Source: Balneolaceae bacterium (lineage in GTDB: Bacteria; Bacteroidota; Rhodothermia; Balneolales; Balneolaceae). From it: 64,000 nt of DNA. The position numbers and the translations under genes are program-made. The stretch lies in the NCBI GenBank assembly GCA_018401935.1, contig JAGYJQ010000002.1:62001-126000 (forward strand). Direction: 5' to 3'. The stretch's first letter is position 1, and every line of letters starts with the position of its first letter. Positions 27,938 to 35,857 of the stretch are shown here, one piece after another. The notes beneath the pieces were generated by a model, which was not told where the DNA came from, did not search any database, and saw nothing but the letters and a program-made list of their open reading frames with translations.

Positions 27938-27987
27938 ACCTGCTGATTGAGGTGAATAATCAGAGGCCTAACTAGGACTCATTAGTA

Positions 27988-29820
27988 CTATTTATCCGCT
28001 TCTAGATCTTCAATAGGCCAATGAGCATATTGCGTATAATACTCCTCTAAGCCTTCCACTATTTGTTGGGCCATACGGCGTTGGTAATAGGGATCGAGCA
28101 GGAAAATCTCTTCTTCAGGATTGGATAAAAAGGCTGTTTCTACCAATACATTTGGAAAATCGGTAGGTGCATTGAGTGAAAAATTAAAGCTACCTGTTAA
28201 CCCGTAGTCATCCAGACCTAATTCACGCATTTTGTTATACATGATTTCAGCCAATGGTTTATACGCCATGTGCTTATAAAATGAACCCGTACCTTTCATT
28301 TCTCGGGGGTCTGTAGCATAGCCAATAGAATTAGCGTGAATACTGACCAGTAGTTCAGCCTTATTGGTCCGAATGATTTCCGCCCTCTCACTCATGTACA
28401 AATACGAGTCATCGGTTCTAGTCATGACCACCTTTGCCCCCGCTTCTACTAGTAGTTCTTCGAGTTTCTTTGAAATAGCTAAAGCTACTTCCTTTTCCAT
28501 GACCCCGGTAGAACCGAGTGCACCGTTATTACGACCACCATGACCTGCATCTACCGCAATAATTCGGTTTTTCAATGGTTTTTGTGCATCCTCAATCACT
28601 GGAGGATGTTTAACGATGATGCGCATTTGACCTCGCCAGCCATATTCTACATCATAGCCCCAGTGGCGTTTATGCGTCAAATCAATATAAAGTCGTAGCC
28701 GTCCATCCTCTACTTGTCTCCACCGCACTTCATCAATACCGGTCGCTTCGTCTAACAATATCTTCCAATTCGTGTTTGAGGTTGCCCCAAAAATATCTAC
28801 AATAATGCGATTGGGGTCTAATTCAGTGTGTACGGTATAGGGTAAACGCTTGGGTAAAGAAACCGTTATGACATCGGAACCCTGAAGATCTGAATTTTCT
28901 TTAGAAGCTGCGATACGGATATTACCACTGAGCGACTGTGCCGGTAATTCAAAAGACTCCTTTACATCCACAAAGCTTGTGGGAATCCAGGCATGTAAAG
29001 AAGGGCTTAACGCGACCTTGTATAATCCACTTTGTTCCCCCACAATGGTAAGCTCTACTCCTTCGTAGATAGAGCCATACTTGGCACCTCCAAGTCGATC
29101 AGAACCTAAGCCAATATTCAGGTAAGCGTTGGAAGTATTTACTACACCCGTTTTAGGTAATCCTCCCATTTTTACTGTTTCTAAGGAAGTAACTTTAGAG
29201 CGCTTAAACCACCTCCCCTTCAAACTAAACTCAATATTCCCCTCAAACATTGGATCATAGGGGCCGACTTTATGATAGGATTCATACACACCGGGACTGC
29301 GTTCATTCATAACAACATGTGTGTGTTGCCCGGGTATCGAATAACTAAGCTGTTTACCTGGTGTCGCCTGTGCTAAAATAGGTATCACATCTCCAGGACC
29401 ATACCATTGGTCTGGGTTCAATGGATCTGCGTTAGGTTCAATGAACCACTTCTTGGTGGGTTCTTTCGACCCAAGATCAACCAACTCAGAGCTGGCTGGT
29501 TGAGAAGCACTTGGCTTTACAAGGTACCGAGTTTGTTTGACTGTATCGCCATCCAATACAACCATAAACTCAATAGGGGTGATCTGTTCAGTGGGAAAAA
29601 CCATATCCACAAAGGCGCCAGAACTGTATACCTGTACCTGTTTGCCATTGATAAAAGCCTGAGCATTTGGATCGGTGTGTGCCGCTACCCGATATCGTGA
29701 AAATGGATATTCAACGGTATCCTGTTCAGGTATGACAATTCCCAAGCTGAGTGGATTGTACTGTGCCCAGACAGATGAACTTAGGCTCATACATAGCAAA
29801 ACAAAAAATATCTTCTTCAT
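27988..29820 (-). CDS. periplasmic N-acetylmuramoyl-L-alanine amidase (AmiC-like)
   Basis: 610 residues. Signal peptide MKKIFFVLLCMSLSSSVWAQ. The middle contains an SH3-like segment (about 225-290; YEGVELTIVGEQSGLYKV, AWIPTSFV) and an AMIN-like segment (about 310-400; IVDIFGA, GRLRLYIDL). The C-terminal Amidase_3 domain (about 410-600) has AVDAGHGG, the Glu of GVMEKEVAL, the His of VSIHAN and the catalytic Glu of VLVETAFLSNP, so it should be an active zinc amidase that removes stem peptides. It has no T9SS tail, so it is likely periplasmic. It sits 18 bp downstream of namZ on the same strand, probably one operon, and ends at a terminator. Confidence 0.92.
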   Translation of the reverse strand: MKKIFFVLLCMSLSSSVWAQYNPLSLGIVIPEQDTVEYPFSRYRVAAHTDPNAQAFINGKQVQVYSSGAFVDMVFPTEQITPIEFMVVLDGDTVKQTRYLVKPSASQPASSELVDLGSKEPTKKWFIEPNADPLNPDQWYGPGDVIPILAQATPGKQLSYSIPGQHTHVVMNERSPGVYESYHKVGPYDPMFEGNIEFSLKGRWFKRSKVTSLETVKMGGLPKTGVVNTSNAYLNIGLGSDRLGGAKYGSIYEGVELTIVGEQSGLYKVALSPSLHAWIPTSFVDVKESFELPAQSLSGNIRIAASKENSDLQGSDVITVSLPKRLPYTVHTELDPNRIIVDIFGATSNTNWKILLDEATGIDEVRWRQVEDGRLRLYIDLTHKRHWGYDVEYGWRGQMRIIVKHPPVIEDAQKPLKNRIIAVDAGHGGRNNGALGSTGVMEKEVALAISKKLEELLVEAGAKVVMTRTDDSYLYMSERAEIIRTNKAELLVSIHANSIGYATDPREMKGTGSFYKHMAYKPLAEIMYNKMRELGLDDYGLTGSFNFSLNAPTDFPNVLVETAFLSNPEEEIFLLDPYYQRRMAQQIVEGLEEYYTQYAHWPIEDLEADK

Positions 29821-29838
29821 AATTTGAGATTCTTGTGA

Positions 29839-31131
29839 TTAATCGTTGGCAGGATACAACCAAAAAGGAATGGATTCTTGCTGAAAGGCCTTGGCTTGGC
29901 TTCTCCATTGTTCCAATAATGGCTTGACTTGGTACTCCCTTGAAAATTCTAATCTTACCTGATCCGAACCATTTACTTTATCGAACATATTCCAACGGTT
30001 TTCCGATACGCCAAAAATATCCTTCTCGGGGTATAACTCCTGGTGCACCTGCATAAAATAGAACTGCAAAGGCATCAATTCCACTTGATCAAAATCATAC
30101 AGATGAATTTGTACCCCTCTTAGGGTTTTCCCTTGGTCTCGCCCATAAAAGGGCTTATAAACGATTGGCCGAAAATAAACCCCAGGCAAGCCTAAGGCAT
30201 TCATAGCCTCACTCAGATCCTGCTCATCTATCCAGTCAGCTGCAAATGTTTGAAAAGGGAGCGTATACCCCACTCCTTCAGAAAACACACCCAATTCCCC
30301 CATTATTCCACTGGTAACATAATAGTACGAAGAGTAGGCATGAGGTATATGAGGAGAAGTTGGTACCCAGGGCAAGCCCGTTTCTTCAAAGGTCATCTCA
30401 CGCGTCCACCCTTCCATGCTTATTACCGTTAAATCTACCTTCTGCTCTGTATCCATCCACCCTTTGTCATCAATCATTCGCGCAACCTCACCAGGGGTGA
30501 GTCCATAGACATACGGGATAGGAAATGCACTCACAAAAGATTCAAACTCTGGCTCTACTAAGCCCCCCTCCACCTTCATTCCACCCAATGGATTTGGTCT
30601 GTCCAGCACCACAAATGGTATTCCAAGCTCAGCTGCGGCCTCCATGGCTAAGCCCATTGTGCTTATATACGTGTACGATCTCACACCAATATCCTGTATA
30701 TCATACACCAAAACTTCCACTCCTTCTAGCATTTCCTTAGTAGGCTTACGTGTAGCTCCATATAGCGAGTAAACCGGCAAACCTGTTGACTCATCGGTAT
30801 AACTCTCAACCTTATCCCCAGCAGCATAATCGCCACGCACCCCATGCTCTGGTCCATATAATGCCACCAACTCCACATTTTCTGCACGGTTTAATAAATC
30901 GATGGTAGAGACAAGCTCAGAATTCACCCCGGTAGCATTGGTAATTAAACCGACACGCATACCCTCAATAGCCTTAAAATCTTGCTCAATTAACACCTCA
31001 ATACCCGTTTTAACGGTATGCTGTGCACTAAGGGGGGCAATACAAATGGAACAAATAATCCCACACAAAAGCACCATGTAACGCGCTGTGAATTGGTGGC
31101 CATTAACTTGCTTAATAAAGGGTGTAAACAT
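29839..31131 (-). CDS. namZ: exo-beta-N-acetylmuramidase NamZ (DUF1343, GH171)
   Basis: 430 residues with a signal segment ending at APLSAQ (about 37). The DUF1343 family was shown, with B. subtilis NamZ as founder, to release MurNAc from the non-reducing end of denuded glycan chains. The conserved core is present: RVGLITNATGVN, LYGPEHGVRG (E95 in PEHG is the likely catalytic Glu), YDIQDIGVRSYTYISTM, LDRPNPLGG and WVPTSPHIPH. It is exported, probably to the periplasm. It is co-directional with the amidase downstream and divergent from nagZ 186 bp away. In B. subtilis the namZ, nagZ and amiE genes are also neighbours, which supports the assignment. Confidence 0.92.
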   Translation of the reverse strand: MFTPFIKQVNGHQFTARYMVLLCGIICSICIAPLSAQHTVKTGIEVLIEQDFKAIEGMRVGLITNATGVNSELVSTIDLLNRAENVELVALYGPEHGVRGDYAAGDKVESYTDESTGLPVYSLYGATRKPTKEMLEGVEVLVYDIQDIGVRSYTYISTMGLAMEAAAELGIPFVVLDRPNPLGGMKVEGGLVEPEFESFVSAFPIPYVYGLTPGEVARMIDDKGWMDTEQKVDLTVISMEGWTREMTFEETGLPWVPTSPHIPHAYSSYYYVTSGIMGELGVFSEGVGYTLPFQTFAADWIDEQDLSEAMNALGLPGVYFRPIVYKPFYGRDQGKTLRGVQIHLYDFDQVELMPLQFYFMQVHQELYPEKDIFGVSENRWNMFDKVNGSDQVRLEFSREYQVKPLLEQWRSQAKAFQQESIPFWLYPAND

Positions 31132-31317
31132 AGACTAATAGATTGGCTTAGAATGTCTTAAATGATTAACATATATGTCCTAATTTAGGTAAAATAGAAA
31201 TGAACTACCTCGATTTATCACCCACATTTACATCTCTTAAAAGACCGTTTTTCGGGTTGATGTATACTCTGCCAGAAAAAAGCAACAAACCCACAAACCT
31301 AGTCTAAATTTTATTAC

Positions 31318-32400
31318 ATGAGCCCGAAAAGTCCCATAATTTCGCTAGACACCTTACCGATACGCAAAAAAATAGCTCAACTTTTTTTAATGGGTTTTAG
31401 AGGTTCTGATGTGAGTGAAGGCTCTGAAGTACATCACATGATCCAAGAAGTAGGTCCCGGAGCGGTTATTTTATTCGATCAAGATATGGTTCACCACAAG
31501 CCCGTCCATAATATATCCTCACCCAAGCAACTTCAAGAACTCTGCGAGGCTTTACATAAGACAAGCCCACTCCCACTTTGGATTGGTATCGATCAAGAAG
31601 GAGGACTTGTCAACCGGTTAAAACCTGAATATGGATTCCCAGAAACAAAAAGTCATGCCTACCTAGGAAAACAAGATAACACTGAATTGACCTATCAACA
31701 GGCCAAAGACATAGGCTCTCTTCTAAGAGAAATGCATATTTCGATTAATTTTGCTCCAGTGGTGGATATAGCAAAAGAAGAAGATTCCTCAATAATAGCC
31801 AAGCGAGAACGATCTTTTGGGCGTAGCTCCGATGTGGTGTACCGGCATGCAAAAGCCTACTTAGAAGGCTTACAATCGGAAGGAATTTGGGGCTGTTGCA
31901 AACATTTCCCGGGTCATGGAAGCGCCAAAGGTGACACCCATGCCGGCTTTGTAGATATAACCGAAACCTGGGAGGTAGATGAATTACTTCCATACTCAAC
32001 CCTGATTGAAGATGGCCTATGTTCCATGATCATGTCCGCCCATGTTATCCACAAAGACTTCGACAAGCAGCATCCCGCCACCTTATCAGAGCACATAATG
32101 CCCAAATTGCTCCGTGAAAAAATGGGCTTCGATGGATTGGTATTTACCGACGACATGCAAATGAGGGCTATTTCTGATCACTACGGGATTAAAGAGGCCT
32201 TGAAAATGGGTTTAAACGCGGGAGTAGACATGTTTTGTTTTGGGAATAATCTTTTACCAGAACCCGCCAAATTATCTGATTTAGTATGTTTAGTAGAACA
32301 ACTACTTGATGAGGGTCTAATTAGCGAAAATCGAATTGACTATTCAGTAAGCAAGATACTAACCATGAAGGGCCAATTGCCCATGACTATAAAAGATTAA
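31318..32400 (+). CDS. nagZ: beta-N-acetylglucosaminidase NagZ, GH3
   Basis: 360 residues, single-domain GH3 with no signal peptide, so cytoplasmic. The NagZ hallmark loop KHFPGHG (195-201) with D206 and H208 of GDTHAG gives the His-Asp acid/base pair, and the nucleophile is D278 in FTDDMQM. The substrate pocket motif IGIDQEGGLVNRL is present. It should remove terminal GlcNAc from GlcNAc-(anhydro)MurNAc units taken up from the wall. It is followed 19 bp later by a NagX-like membrane protein, and NamZ is divergent next door. E. coli NagZ is slightly shorter; the extra N-terminal residues are not a membrane signal. Confidence 0.93.
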   Translation: MSPKSPIISLDTLPIRKKIAQLFLMGFRGSDVSEGSEVHHMIQEVGPGAVILFDQDMVHHKPVHNISSPKQLQELCEALHKTSPLPLWIGIDQEGGLVNRLKPEYGFPETKSHAYLGKQDNTELTYQQAKDIGSLLREMHISINFAPVVDIAKEEDSSIIAKRERSFGRSSDVVYRHAKAYLEGLQSEGIWGCCKHFPGHGSAKGDTHAGFVDITETWEVDELLPYSTLIEDGLCSMIMSAHVIHKDFDKQHPATLSEHIMPKLLREKMGFDGLVFTDDMQMRAISDHYGIKEALKMGLNAGVDMFCFGNNLLPEPAKLSDLVCLVEQLLDEGLISENRIDYSVSKILTMKGQLPMTIKD

Positions 32401-32419
32401 TTAAGACCTAAATAGAAGA

Positions 32420-33583
32420 ATGGATACCACGCAACAAATCACAAAAGGAAAAAGACTCGATTCTCTGGATTTCTTCAGGGGTGCTACGGTTGCCGCTATG
32501 ATATGGGTGAACAATCCAGGCTCCTGGTCACACATCTATGGCCCTTTTGCTCACGCAGAGTGGCATGGATGGACCCCCACTGATTTAATCTTCCCTTTCT
32601 TCCTCTTCATCGTAGGCGTTTCCATCGTGTTGGCTTTTTCCAAAGCAATGGCAAAAGGAATGAGTCGTGAGGAATTAATCAAAAAAACCGCTATTCGTGG
32701 AGTAAAAATATTTGGTTTGGGCTTGGCCCTTGCAGCCTTTCCCTATGTGGTATTTTCGCCAGAATTTGGCCTGCATCCAAAAATTGCAAGCCTAAGAATA
32801 CCGGGGGTTCTCCAACGAATTGCGGTAATCTACCTCATGGCTGCATTTCTATTTTTGTATACATCAACCAGAGTGCGATGGATTTTGGGTGGGCTCATTT
32901 TGATTGGGTATTGGTTGGCAATGAGCCTAATTCCAGTACCTGGGTTTGGAGCGGGTGCTATTGATACGCCTGAGGGGAATCTAGCGGCCTATGTAGATCA
33001 GCTACTACTCAGCGGGCACATGTGGAAAGATTTGTGGGATCCGGAAGGTATTCTAAGCACCTTTCCTGCTTTAGTAACTACCTTGATGGGTATTTTTGTT
33101 GGTCAAATACTACTTAAAAATCATCAAAGCCCGGAACACAAAATACTTGATTTACTTAAATGGGGCTTTATTTGGTTAACACTAGGGTATCTCTGGAGCT
33201 GGGTCTTCCCCCTGAATAAGAATATCTGGACCAGTTCATATAGCCTTTTTACAGGTGGTTTAGCTACTGTTGTATTTGGTTTTTGTTATTGGTTCATCGA
33301 CGTAAAAGGTTACAAAAAGGGAATTAATTGGGGGATTGCATACGGGATTAATGCCATTACCGTATTTTTCTTAAGTGGAATTCTTGCTCGAATAATGGGT
33401 ATGATACACATCACTGTGGCGGGGGATACGATGAGCTTGAAAGGAGTTTTATATTCGGTGATATTAAAAGGAATCTTTGGCGATCCTATGATGGCTTCGG
33501 TGAGTCATTCCGCCTTGTGGGTTTTCTTGTTTTTTGTTTTGGCACGTTGGATGCAACGAAAAAACATACTCATCAAAGTATAA
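32420..33583 (+). CDS. NagX-like membrane protein (COG4299/DUF5009)
   Basis: 387 residues with about 10 membrane helices. The start RLDSLDFFRGATVAAMIWVN and the motif HAEWHGWTPTDLIFPFFLF are typical of COG4299, the family of bacterial NagX and of mammalian heparan-alpha-glucosaminide N-acetyltransferase. NagX in Xanthomonas is linked to GlcNAc use at the inner membrane; whether it transports or acetylates is not settled. Direct coupling to nagZ (19 bp) suggests it moves or modifies an amino sugar released from peptidoglycan. The two conserved His residues of the motif are intact. It ends convergently with the second phosphodiester glycosidase. Confidence 0.85.
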   Translation: MDTTQQITKGKRLDSLDFFRGATVAAMIWVNNPGSWSHIYGPFAHAEWHGWTPTDLIFPFFLFIVGVSIVLAFSKAMAKGMSREELIKKTAIRGVKIFGLGLALAAFPYVVFSPEFGLHPKIASLRIPGVLQRIAVIYLMAAFLFLYTSTRVRWILGGLILIGYWLAMSLIPVPGFGAGAIDTPEGNLAAYVDQLLLSGHMWKDLWDPEGILSTFPALVTTLMGIFVGQILLKNHQSPEHKILDLLKWGFIWLTLGYLWSWVFPLNKNIWTSSYSLFTGGLATVVFGFCYWFIDVKGYKKGINWGIAYGINAITVFFLSGILARIMGMIHITVAGDTMSLKGVLYSVILKGIFGDPMMASVSHSALWVFLFFVLARWMQRKNILIKV

Positions 33584-33642
33584 ATACGGTCGTTTAAAGG
33601 CTTGTGAATTTGGACAATGCTCGATTTTGAACAACCCTTGAT

Positions 33643-34815
33643 CTACTGATCTTGAACTAAAATAACCGCGTTGGAAACTCTTCGCTGCCCCGTTGGATCC
33701 GACGGAGAACTCAAAACCTTACCATTAGCCACTAAGGTAGTTGAACCGCCTCCATCCAGATTAATGGCATAGGCAGCTCCAAAATGCTTCATCACCTCGC
33801 CCATTTCAGTCAGCGACATACCCACGCTACTCTCCTGACGACCATCTACCGTAAACAAGTACACCTTAGTGGTATCCGAATTAAAACCGAGAGCCGATCT
33901 AGGATGTCGTTCAGGCCAATTACCATCTACCTGACCATCGTGTAAAAAAACCTTGCTGCCACCAATGAACTCTACTAGCGCGGGTTGCTCAGAGATTGGT
34001 CGTTGATCTTGTAGCAAACCATGAGTTATTCGTACTGAATCTCCCTCAGTAAGTGCCTGTAAATAAGGCACCTTTACCCCGTGGGCAGAAAGAACTACAT
34101 GGCCATCGGGAATAAAGCCTTTTTCATAATCTTCTAACTCTACAACCCTAAAAAGCTCAGGACGGTTTATAGGCCTGAAATCAAGTTGCTCAAGTACAAC
34201 TTCATATCCGTAGGCATTGGTTTGGGTAGAATCCCCATAATACTGGTTATATAAAATAAGTTGATCTGCCTCTCGCGCCATGTTCACTCCGTCTATGGCA
34301 AGTACGGTGGATGGGGCAAGGATTTCTAATTGACCGGAATAGCTAAACGAACCCAAATAAAAGCGCTGTTCTTCGTCTATCGCAATAGCATCGCGTTGAA
34401 CTGGTAGCTTCAGAATTTCGCCGTCGATAAGCTGACTGTGGACAGGTACACCACCTGCCTTATAAAAATCTCCATTAATCCCAGCAACCACTTTTTCCCC
34501 CTCTCGGATAATTTGCTCATAAGAACGCATCATATGTTGGGTGGTCTGGTACCCTTTCAGCTCATTATTTGCTTTAACTGTCTTTAATTGTACCGAAGGA
34601 TTCCAATCAGCCACTACAATGTCACCCGACCACCTTGGCTCTGCTGACTCCCATGCAAGATGGTTGACTCCTGTGCTTAAAACTGTATCACTTACCACCT
34701 TAATCGTGTAGGTTTGAGCCAGTAGGTTCCCCTGCAAAGTACCCGACACTAGGCATAGTATACTTGGTAAAACAAAGTGTGTTATACCCTTTATAATAGA
34801 AAAAAACTTACTCAC
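33643..34815 (-). CDS. phosphodiester glycosidase (NAGPA family), second copy
   Basis: 390 residues if started at GTG 34815, which overlaps the upstream stop by 8 bp and gives a neat signal peptide (VSKFFSIIKG, then a hydrophobic stretch ending NLLAQ). An ATG at 34884 is in frame but needs a 77-bp overlap with the phosphoesterase gene. The NAGPA domain shows VAGINGDFYKAGG, RHPRSALGF, LFTVDGRQ and AINLDGGGSTTL. It has no T9SS tail or extra module, unlike the copy at 21 kb, so it should act in the periplasm. Substrate is unknown; a sugar-phosphate diester on cell-wall polymer is inferred from neighbours. Confidence 0.85.
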   Translation of the reverse strand: MSKFFSIIKGITHFVLPSILCLVSGTLQGNLLAQTYTIKVVSDTVLSTGVNHLAWESAEPRWSGDIVVADWNPSVQLKTVKANNELKGYQTTQHMMRSYEQIIREGEKVVAGINGDFYKAGGVPVHSQLIDGEILKLPVQRDAIAIDEEQRFYLGSFSYSGQLEILAPSTVLAIDGVNMAREADQLILYNQYYGDSTQTNAYGYEVVLEQLDFRPINRPELFRVVELEDYEKGFIPDGHVVLSAHGVKVPYLQALTEGDSVRITHGLLQDQRPISEQPALVEFIGGSKVFLHDGQVDGNWPERHPRSALGFNSDTTKVYLFTVDGRQESSVGMSLTEMGEVMKHFGAAYAINLDGGGSTTLVANGKVLSSPSDPTGQRRVSNAVILVQDQ

Positions 34816-35839
34816 GAGTGGTTTCTTGGATGTATAGACGTTGTTGCTCTGCTTCAAACTCTTTTTGCTCTTGAATACGTTCACGTTCTATGGTATCCTC
34901 TTCTTCGAGTTGATGTTGCCACTCGTACTCATTAGCATACCACTTAATAATATCTTTTTCTCCTAACTCTAGAATAGTATATCCTGGCTTAAAACCCAAC
35001 CAATTTCCTCCCCACCAAGCCGCCGAAGCCGATTGGGATGTAATATACCATACTTTATTATACTGAAAATTCTCACTTACATGAGTATGCCCCTGTAAAA
35101 GAGCACGTACACTATGCCGCTCTAAAACCTCTCTAAGCTGCTTGTTATCCTGCAGAATAATTCCACTCATCGCCTTCATATCAAAATCTTGTCGAATTTG
35201 ACCCTTGTGAGAAAAAGCAGCCAGATGGCTCACCGCAATGGTAGGCATGTCTTTGTGTTTACCTAGGTCAAATCGTAACCAATCCATCTGCTGCTCACCA
35301 ATACGAGCTTCATAGGCCGGTCCAGAGCTTCCCTCTTTCTCATATATAGAATTCAAGACCACAAAATGCCACCCTTTGTGGTTGAAACTATAATAATCTC
35401 TACTCATTCCCAGGCGGTTCATGATATAAGCACGACCAATTTCGGGATGATCCTGAGCCACTTTTCTTCGTGAGGATAAGCCTAACACATCATGATTACC
35501 AATACAATGATAATAGGGCATCTCTAATGTATCTGAGATCTTCTTGTATAGTTCTATAGACTCTTGGTAGACATCCAAATCAGTATATAATCCATCAAAC
35601 ACCATATCCCCCCCCATTAACACAAAATCGGGTGAAGGCCTTAGGGAATTAATAGAATCTACACATTTTTGATAGCCTAAGTGCCCCTTACGCCTAGATG
35701 TGACGTGTTGATCGGTCACATGCGCAATACGGAATTTCACCTCTTCCTGTTTGTCGAATGATCTTGAGCTTGCCTGAAAACCGCCCAAACCAAACAAACC
35801 CAAGCTGGCATTTTTCAGAAAACTGCGCCTATTTGACAT
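34808..35839 (-). CDS. exported calcineurin-like metallophosphoesterase
   Basis: 343 residues. The N-terminus NRRSFLKNASLGLFG is a twin-arginine-type signal, so it is likely exported folded. Metal-binding motifs of the calcineurin-like superfamily are in order: HVTDQHV, LMGGDMVFDG, CIGNHD, and LLQGHTHV near the C-terminus. These give a two-metal centre. It lies between the GHL10 glycosidase (18 bp upstream) and the phosphodiester glycosidase (8-bp overlap), so it may remove the phosphate freed by the latter. The substrate is inference; other members act on nucleotides, phospholipids or proteins. Confidence 0.88.
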   Translation of the reverse strand: MSNRRSFLKNASLGLFGLGGFQASSRSFDKQEEVKFRIAHVTDQHVTSRRKGHLGYQKCVDSINSLRPSPDFVLMGGDMVFDGLYTDLDVYQESIELYKKISDTLEMPYYHCIGNHDVLGLSSRRKVAQDHPEIGRAYIMNRLGMSRDYYSFNHKGWHFVVLNSIYEKEGSSGPAYEARIGEQQMDWLRFDLGKHKDMPTIAVSHLAAFSHKGQIRQDFDMKAMSGIILQDNKQLREVLERHSVRALLQGHTHVSENFQYNKVWYITSQSASAAWWGGNWLGFKPGYTILELGEKDIIKWYANEYEWQHQLEEEDTIERERIQEQKEFEAEQQRLYIQETTRE

Positions 35840-35857
35840 ATTTATCCTCTCTATAAC

